NCBI GenBank assembly: GCA_949547975.1
Contig: CATITW010000128.1
Location: 1 to 10,188, forward strand
DNA: 10,188 nt
Direction: 5' to 3'
Origin: Cryomorphaceae bacterium
GTDB lineage: Bacteria; Bacteroidota; Bacteroidia; Flavobacteriales; Schleiferiaceae
The notes beneath the pieces were generated by a model that worked only from the letters and a program-made list of their open reading frames with translations, was not told where the DNA came from and made no database searches. Positions 6,647-10,188 of this stretch are shown here, in pieces (within the stretch, counting starts at the first letter, position 1; the number at the start of each line of letters is the position of its first letter). A program made the translations under genes and the position numbers.

Positions 6647-7480
6647 TTAGCTAATGTTCGAAAGTTCGTAGACCTTCTTCTTGACTTCGTAGGCCCATTC
6701 TGCAGGCTTCTTCGTACCATCGAGTGCTTCAGGGAGGATCGGGGCGCCGTATTTTACAACGATGGTGTTTCCGCCTTGGCGCAGTGTTTCCCTCGAGAGC
6801 AAAAGCATCTCAAGATTCATTTTGATGCCTAAAAATTTCCGCAGTTTAGAGATGCGGTAAAATGTATTGGAAAGCTGACCACTGATGTGCACCGGGACGA
6901 TAGGCTTCTTGTATTTCTTGGCTTTAGCGATGAAGGTTTTTTTCCATTCTAAATCACGAATGACGCGGTATTGTGTCATGCGACTCACCATGCCTGCAGG
7001 GAAGATGAACAAGGCGTCATCGCCCGCAAATGCCTCATCTACGGCCTTGATGCCATCGCGGGCAGTTGCTCCAAACTTATTCACCCCCACAAAGAGCTCT
7101 TTGAGATTGGGGATGTTCATCAGCAGATCGTTTACTAGGAATTTTACATCGGTGCGGTAACTGTCTATGGCAGACATCACAGCGATAGCGTCCATACCAC
7201 CGAGGGGGTGGTTCGCAGCGAAGATGACACCACCTTCGGTAGGGATGTTTTCTGCGCCTTGGACTTCGACTTTGACGTTAAAGCGGCCGCACATCGCACG
7301 ACAGAAATCAAAGTTTTTGACGTGGGCGAAGTCGGTCATGATCGCGTTAAGAAAGGATTCGTGGACGATCTTTTCCCTGAGGAATTGGATCAAAAAACCT
7401 GGTATAAGTTTGTGAACGCTCGGATTTTTCTCTCGAATCAATCCATCGACATCGACAAATTTCTTAGGCGTTTGGCTCAT
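6647..7480 (-). CDS. PlsC-like lysophospholipid/O-acyltransferase, GlsA/OlsA-like
   Basis: A 277-residue acyltransferase of the PlsC superfamily, expected at the inner face of the inner membrane. Motif I appears as NHPLGGMDA (90-98), with H91 and D97 separated by five residues instead of the usual four. Motif II is around VNKFGATARDGI (133-144). Motif III is FPAGMVSR (160-167) in place of FPEGTRS, and PIVPVHISG (193-201) is motif IV. These variants are, to my knowledge, characteristic of the OlsA/GlsA-like 'putative hemolysin' acyltransferases rather than signs of decay. Paired with the GNAT gene 31 bases downstream, it would add the second, ester-linked acyl chain to an N-acyl amino acid. 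It follows the DUF1801 gene by 34 bases. A plain 1-acylglycerol-3-phosphate acyltransferase annotation is the alternative, less favoured because of the motif variants and the neighbour. Confidence 0.86.
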   Translation of the reverse strand: MSQTPKKFVDVDGLIREKNPSVHKLIPGFLIQFLREKIVHESFLNAIMTDFAHVKNFDFCRAMCGRFNVKVEVQGAENIPTEGGVIFAANHPLGGMDAIAVMSAIDSYRTDVKFLVNDLLMNIPNLKELFVGVNKFGATARDGIKAVDEAFAGDDALFIFPAGMVSRMTQYRVIRDLEWKKTFIAKAKKYKKPIVPVHISGQLSNTFYRISKLRKFLGIKMNLEMLLLSRETLRQGGNTIVVKYGAPILPEALDGTKKPAEWAYEVKKKVYELSNIS

Positions 7481-7514
7481 AGGTGGTGTGGTAAGAAAGC
7501 GAATGTAGACAAAA

Positions 7515-7970
7515 TCATTTTTTCAACGATGCTTCGTACGTGGCAATCCAGCTTTCAGGCGTGATTTTCTGTGCCAATTCCTCCAAAAGTCCCCAAGGAA
7601 TATCATCCAATCGCTTGAATCGGACACAACTTTTGCCCATGTCCAACTTATATTTCGAATGCTTCGGATATTCGGTCTGCCACCATTCAAGCAACTCCGG
7701 GGTTGCGTAAATTCCCATGTGATACAGAGCTACAAAATTCTTCTGCGAGGCCATGTTGATAAACGGTAAGGGCAGCTTCGGATCGCAGTGGTAACCAGCG
7801 GGGTACAGGCTGTGCGGCACATAGAAGCTGGGCATGCCGTAGTTCAGTCCTTGTTCAAAACCTTCGGGCAGGTGATCTGCAAATAAGGAGATCATTCGCT
7901 CTACAACGACTTTGCGCTCCTCAGGGAGTGCGCCGAGGTATTCTTCGATGGAGTTGGCGGGTATGTGCAT
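7515..7970 (-). CDS. DUF1801 domain protein
   Basis: A 151-residue cytoplasmic protein with no signal peptide or membrane segment. The DUF1801 (YdhG-like) fold is recognised from GLNYGMPSFYV (41-51), NMASQKNFVALYHMGIY (72-88) and KYKLDMGKSCVRFKRLDDIP (106-125), ending in a helical ITPESWIATYEASLKK tail. The biochemical function of this family is not established. The start MHIPANSIEEYL is supported by the SIEEYL helix usual at the beginning of the domain. It lies 19 bases after the galactanase stop and 34 bases before the acyltransferase. The short gap before its ATG is made of an 8-base tandem repeat and contains no Shine-Dalgarno-like sequence. Co-transcription with its neighbours is likely from spacing, without an obvious functional link. 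Confidence 0.87.
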   Translation of the reverse strand: MHIPANSIEEYLGALPEERKVVVERMISLFADHLPEGFEQGLNYGMPSFYVPHSLYPAGYHCDPKLPLPFINMASQKNFVALYHMGIYATPELLEWWQTEYPKHSKYKLDMGKSCVRFKRLDDIPWGLLEELAQKITPESWIATYEASLKK

Positions 7971-7994
7971 GTGTTGACGTGTTAAGGTGTTAAG
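7971..7994. repeat. Tandem repeat, three 8-base units across a stop/start junction
   Basis: On the plus strand the units are GTGTTGAC, GTGTTAAG and GTGTTAAG, a third copy with two changes and two identical copies. They fill the gap between the GH53 stop codon (7992-7990, inside the last unit) and the DUF1801 ATG at 7970. A unit gain or loss would alter the spacing between the two genes but not either protein. Confidence 0.7.
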
Positions 7995-9078
7995 GTGCGG
8001 TCGCGCCCAAAGCGGTTAATGCCGGCAGGGCGACGCCGTTAAAGTTAAACAAAGCTTGATTTTCATACGGCGATCCGTTCTGAGATTGTGGCCCATCGTA
8101 CGCGACCAATTCTGCCCCCCAATACAACACTCCAGTGCCTAGCGAGTCGGCGATCTGTTTCACCGCGCTGACAAAGTCTTTTTGTCCCTGGGGTGTAGGC
8201 GGGAAACTGGGTATGAGCTGATCCGCGCTCCCAATGTGGTTGTTCGTCCAGTCCGCCCAGCCTAAGCTAAAGGCGTAGGAGGTCTCCACAATATACACGG
8301 GGCGCTGAAAGGTGTTTTGAAGTTGCCAGCACGCCGCTTCAAATTCGTCCAAATCTTTGGTGTGCCAGCGCGGATAGAAGCTCAAGGCTATGGCGTCATA
8401 ATCCAAACTGTCCACCGACTGGAAAAATGCAATTGCACCCTGAATACCTGCAAAATGTAGCATGGTGATCGCATTGCTGTCGGCCGAGCGGGCCCCTTGA
8501 ATTCCGCGCTGAAGTAGGCGCTGAAAATTTCCTGAACCGTCGCGCTTTCCGTGTGGGTAGATCAAGCCGTGGTTGATCTCATTACCGATCTGTACAAAGG
8601 TGGGTTTGAGCAGTGAGACGGCCGAAGAGGTGAATGCTTCCACAGAATCCAATACGTCCTCAAAAGTAGCGTTGGTCCAGTTCTGCGGCAGGATTTGCGC
8701 TCCTGGATCCGCCCAAGTATCGGAATAGTGCAGGGTCAGCAAGAGTTCCAGATCACGGTTTTGAAGCTCTTGTGCGTACTGCCGACATTCGCTCATCGAA
8801 GCATCGCCAGAGGGAGTGTTCCATAACTTTAGGCGTACAGTGTTGATGCCCGCGTCTGTTAAAATATCGAGTGGGTGCTGCTCGATGGAGTCTGCGTTGT
8901 AGAAGGTGTATCCGGCGTCCTGTATTTTGGGTAATTGGCTAAAATCCACCCCTTTGACCAGCGCATCTACAGGCGGTTCCGGTACGGGGGGATCTACGCG
9001 ACAACCGAAAAAGCAAACGATGCAGATCAGTAGCGTAGTTGCTGAAAAAAGTGTCTGTTTAAATGAACCGAACCCCAT
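7990..9078 (-). CDS. GH53 endo-beta-1,4-galactanase, lipoprotein
   Basis: Cleaves internal beta-1,4-galactosyl bonds in galactan or arabinogalactan type I side chains of pectin. The 362 residues begin with a signal peptide whose hydrophobic core (11-25) ends at a probable lipidation cysteine C26 (VCFFGC); the F at -3 is a slightly poor lipobox. A proline-rich linker (29-37) follows. The GH53 barrel runs from KGVDFSQLP (42-50) through AGINTVRLKLWNTP (76-89) and LLLTLHYSDTWADPG (112-126). The acid/base is E167 in VQIGNEINHG and the nucleophile E265 in VYIVETSYAF. The C-terminus has the usual WGAELVAYDG and NQALFNFNG segments. Export to the outer membrane or cell surface is inferred. No SusC/SusD or other glycan genes are adjacent, so it is not in a recognisable polysaccharide utilisation locus here. 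It is the first gene of the minus-strand run and diverges from the 55-residue gene at 9113. Confidence 0.93.
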   Translation of the reverse strand: MGFGSFKQTLFSATTLLICIVCFFGCRVDPPVPEPPVDALVKGVDFSQLPKIQDAGYTFYNADSIEQHPLDILTDAGINTVRLKLWNTPSGDASMSECRQYAQELQNRDLELLLTLHYSDTWADPGAQILPQNWTNATFEDVLDSVEAFTSSAVSLLKPTFVQIGNEINHGLIYPHGKRDGSGNFQRLLQRGIQGARSADSNAITMLHFAGIQGAIAFFQSVDSLDYDAIALSFYPRWHTKDLDEFEAACWQLQNTFQRPVYIVETSYAFSLGWADWTNNHIGSADQLIPSFPPTPQGQKDFVSAVKQIADSLGTGVLYWGAELVAYDGPQSQNGSPYENQALFNFNGVALPALTALGATAP

Positions 9079-9097
9079 GATTGTCTTGTTGTAAGGG

Positions 9098-9105
9098 GAA
9101 AGATA
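9098..9105 (-). promoter_or_regulatory. Possible -7 box of the GH53 gene (TATCTTTC)
   Basis: Read on the minus strand, TATCTTTC differs from TAnnTTTG at the last base and lies 19 bases before the GH53 ATG, within the 34-base divergent gap. No clear -33 element was found, since it would fall inside the opposing small gene. Confidence 0.25.
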
Positions 9106-9112
9106 CGATAAG

Positions 9113-9280
9113 ATGTTTGGATTGTTTAAGAAGAAGTCAGCGAAGGAAAAGTTAGAAGATCAGTACGATGCGCTCATCAAAAAGAGCTACGATCTTAGCC
9201 ATACGAACAGAGCAGAAAGCGATAAGATTGCTGCTGAGGCGCAGGCGGTTCTTGAACAGATAAAAAATCTCGAAGCGTAA
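9113..9280 (+). CDS. Lacal_2735-type small protein, 55 residues
   Basis: A very short gene starting MFGLFKKKSAKEKLEDQYDA and ending EQIKNLEA. The hydrophobic MFGLF start, the lysine-rich KKKSAKEKL stretch, the YDLSHTNRAESDKIAAEA segment (26-43) and the terminal helix match the conserved mini-protein family named Lacal_2735 in flavobacteria. Nearly the whole length after residue 10 is predicted to be amphipathic helix with heptad-like spacing, so a small coiled-coil or helical hairpin is plausible; the function is unknown. The ATG was chosen because the family begins with MFGLFKKK. The gene is divergent from the galactanase across 34 bases and converges on the DUF3817 gene with only 7 bases between stops, leaving no room for a conventional terminator. 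It lies alone in its transcription unit. Confidence 0.88.
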   Translation: MFGLFKKKSAKEKLEDQYDALIKKSYDLSHTNRAESDKIAAEAQAVLEQIKNLEA

Positions 9281-9287
9281 ATACGCG

Positions 9288-9581
9288 TTAGTCTTCCAAG
9301 GGGCGCAACCACTTTCTTTCGGCGTAGAAGGTACCGAAGGGCAGGAGGGATGCGATGAGGAATTGGACGATACGAAGGAAGGAGATGCGGTACTGGATGG
9401 CAAAATCGATCAGCGTGAAGACGTAAAGTACTGTGAGTACGCCGTGTACCATACCTACCACTTTGTTCGGTCCAGGAATGTCAAACCCATATTTTAAGGG
9501 CATACAAATAAAGAGCAACACGAGAAAACTGGTCCCTTCGAGAAAGGCGACCCATTTGAATCGGGTGATGGACTTATTCAT
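9288..9581 (-). CDS. DUF3817 membrane protein
   Basis: A 97-residue inner-membrane protein with three hydrophobic segments, at about 9-27, 41-63 and 69-87. Landmarks of DUF3817 are visible: FLEGTSFLVLLFICMPLKY (13-31) with the conserved EG pair, and the GMVHGVLTVLYVFTL segment (43-57) carrying H46 in the second helix. The molecular function of the family is not known. The ATG at 9581-9579 lies inside the end of the upstream hydrolase gene, an 8-base overlap (ATGAATAA), so the two are almost certainly co-transcribed and perhaps translationally coupled. The lysine/arginine-rich C-terminal tail (ERKWLR) suggests a cytoplasmic C-terminus. The stop lies 7 bases from that of the convergent small gene. 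Confidence 0.9.
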   Translation of the reverse strand: MNKSITRFKWVAFLEGTSFLVLLFICMPLKYGFDIPGPNKVVGMVHGVLTVLYVFTLIDFAIQYRISFLRIVQFLIASLLPFGTFYAERKWLRPLED

Positions 9582-10188
9582 CTTTAGCAGGGGTTGAAGG
9601 AGTGATGTTTTGAAGGAATTTGATGGCTTCTGCGTTAAAGACCTCCGGTTGCTCCACGTTCACGACATGGCCACAATTCTCAATCACATGAAGCAAGGCA
9701 CTTTGATGCGCGCTCACGATTTTGCGAATGCTGGGAAGAAACATGTGGTCTTCGCTACCCATGATGTAGAGGGTGGGTACTTTGCTGTCCTTGAATCGGA
9801 AATATTTAAGCAGTGGGTTGACCTCCGCAATCAAGGTGAACCAGCGTTTGAATTCGCGCTGGTAGAGTTTCTTGGCCTCTCGGACAAAAAGATTGCGTGC
9901 TTCTTTGTGCGTTTTCTTCGGCATAATGACCCAAGCAAAGAATTTGTAGAGAATCATGTACGGAAGTACGCTTTTTAGTGCTGCTCCGGTGTGCATGAGC
10001 AGCTGCCCGCGCTTGTTGAGCTTCATCACAGCGCCTCCCATGATCATGCTCAAGGTACGCTGTGGATAACGTTCGGTGATGTCACGAATGATGATGGTCC
10101 CTAAAGAGATGCCTATCCAGTGAGTGCTTTTGATCTTTAGATGGTCTAAAACTTCCAAGACTTCATCGCCTATGGTGCTGAAGTTATA
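9574..10188 (-). CDS. Alpha/beta hydrolase (partial, N-terminus off the right edge)
   Basis: A soluble serine hydrolase of the alpha/beta fold; the substrate is unknown. The reading frame is open to the window edge, so the true start lies beyond 10188; the 204 visible residues begin YNFSTIGDEVLEVLDHL. The nucleophile elbow GISLG has its serine at 10105-10107, the acidic residue is the D of MGSEDHMFLP at 9748-9750, and the histidine is in NCGHVVNVEQP at 9667-9669, so the triad is complete. The helical region between nucleophile and acid (about 90 residues, with FFAWVIMP) corresponds to the cap domain. A family member normally has about 255-270 residues, so some 55-65 N-terminal residues, including the oxyanion HG motif, are missing. 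It overlaps the downstream DUF3817 gene by 8 bases. Confidence 0.92.
   Translation of the reverse strand, partial: YNFSTIGDEVLEVLDHLKIKSTHWIGISLGTIIIRDITERYPQRTLSMIMGGAVMKLNKRGQLLMHTGAALKSVLPYMILYKFFAWVIMPKKTHKEARNLFVREAKKLYQREFKRWFTLIAEVNPLLKYFRFKDSKVPTLYIMGSEDHMFLPSIRKIVSAHQSALLHVIENCGHVVNVEQPEVFNAEAIKFLQNITPSTPAKDE

Noticed and set aside
9281..9287. ACGCGT palindrome between the stops of the small gene and DUF3817
   Set aside because: Six bases in a 7-base convergent gap is expected by chance, and there is no stem long enough for termination.
10156..10158. TTG codon as the start of the alpha/beta hydrolase
   Set aside because: The frame remains open with family-like sequence (YNFSTIGDEVLEV) to the window edge, and the fold needs its missing N-terminal strands, so the true start lies outside.
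1..10188. CRISPR array, tRNA/rRNA, insertion sequence or defence system
   Set aside because: No spaced repeat array, cloverleaf-like sequence, transposase or nuclease-type gene was seen, and nearly all bases belong to identified metabolic or housekeeping genes.

Overview
The window is a compact stretch of chromosome, almost entirely coding, from a member of the phylum Bacteroidota, most likely order Flavobacteriales. Three things point there: a Lacal_2735-type mini-protein, the xerD/aroQ divergent pair seen in flavobacteria, and promoter boxes of the Bacteroidota form TAnnTTTG. Base composition is close to even, so this is not a very AT-rich Flavobacterium. There is no mobile element, no RNA gene and no CRISPR array, and no gene-free stretch reaches 300 bases; the longest gap between genes is 45 bases.

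Layout. (1) Positions 2509 down to 1, minus strand: xerD, a small lipocalin-like lipoprotein and a class-3-type aldehyde dehydrogenase cut by the left edge, packed with a 2-base gap and an ATGA overlap. (2) 2547-4446, plus strand: aroQ (type II dehydroquinase), then, one base later, an O-antigen-ligase/polymerase-type membrane protein. (3) 9078 down to 4468, minus strand: a GH53 endo-galactanase lipoprotein, a DUF1801 protein, a PlsC-like acyltransferase, a GNAT-type N-acyltransferase and a YqhD-type iron-containing alcohol dehydrogenase, separated by only 19 to 45 bases. (4) 9113-9280, plus strand: the 55-residue Lacal_2735-type protein. (5) 10188 down to 9288, minus strand: an alpha/beta hydrolase cut by the right edge, overlapping a DUF3817 membrane protein.

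How the genes fit together. The acyltransferase/GNAT pair resembles the GlsA/GlsB (OlsA/OlsB-like) pair that makes N-acylated amino acid lipids such as glycine lipids in Bacteroides; this is the clearest pathway unit. The YqhD-like reductase just downstream and the aldehyde dehydrogenase at the left edge could both handle reactive aldehydes, but they lie in separate transcription units. The GH53 enzyme suggests use of plant or algal galactans, although no SusC/SusD pair is present here.

No undescribed system stands out. The most useful non-gene observation is that three genes (xerD, aroQ and the GNAT gene) carry a TTTG promoter-like box exactly four bases before the ATG. This would predict transcripts with almost no leader. 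Smaller points are an 8-base tandem repeat spanning a stop/start junction and a 10-base palindrome beside one of these boxes.
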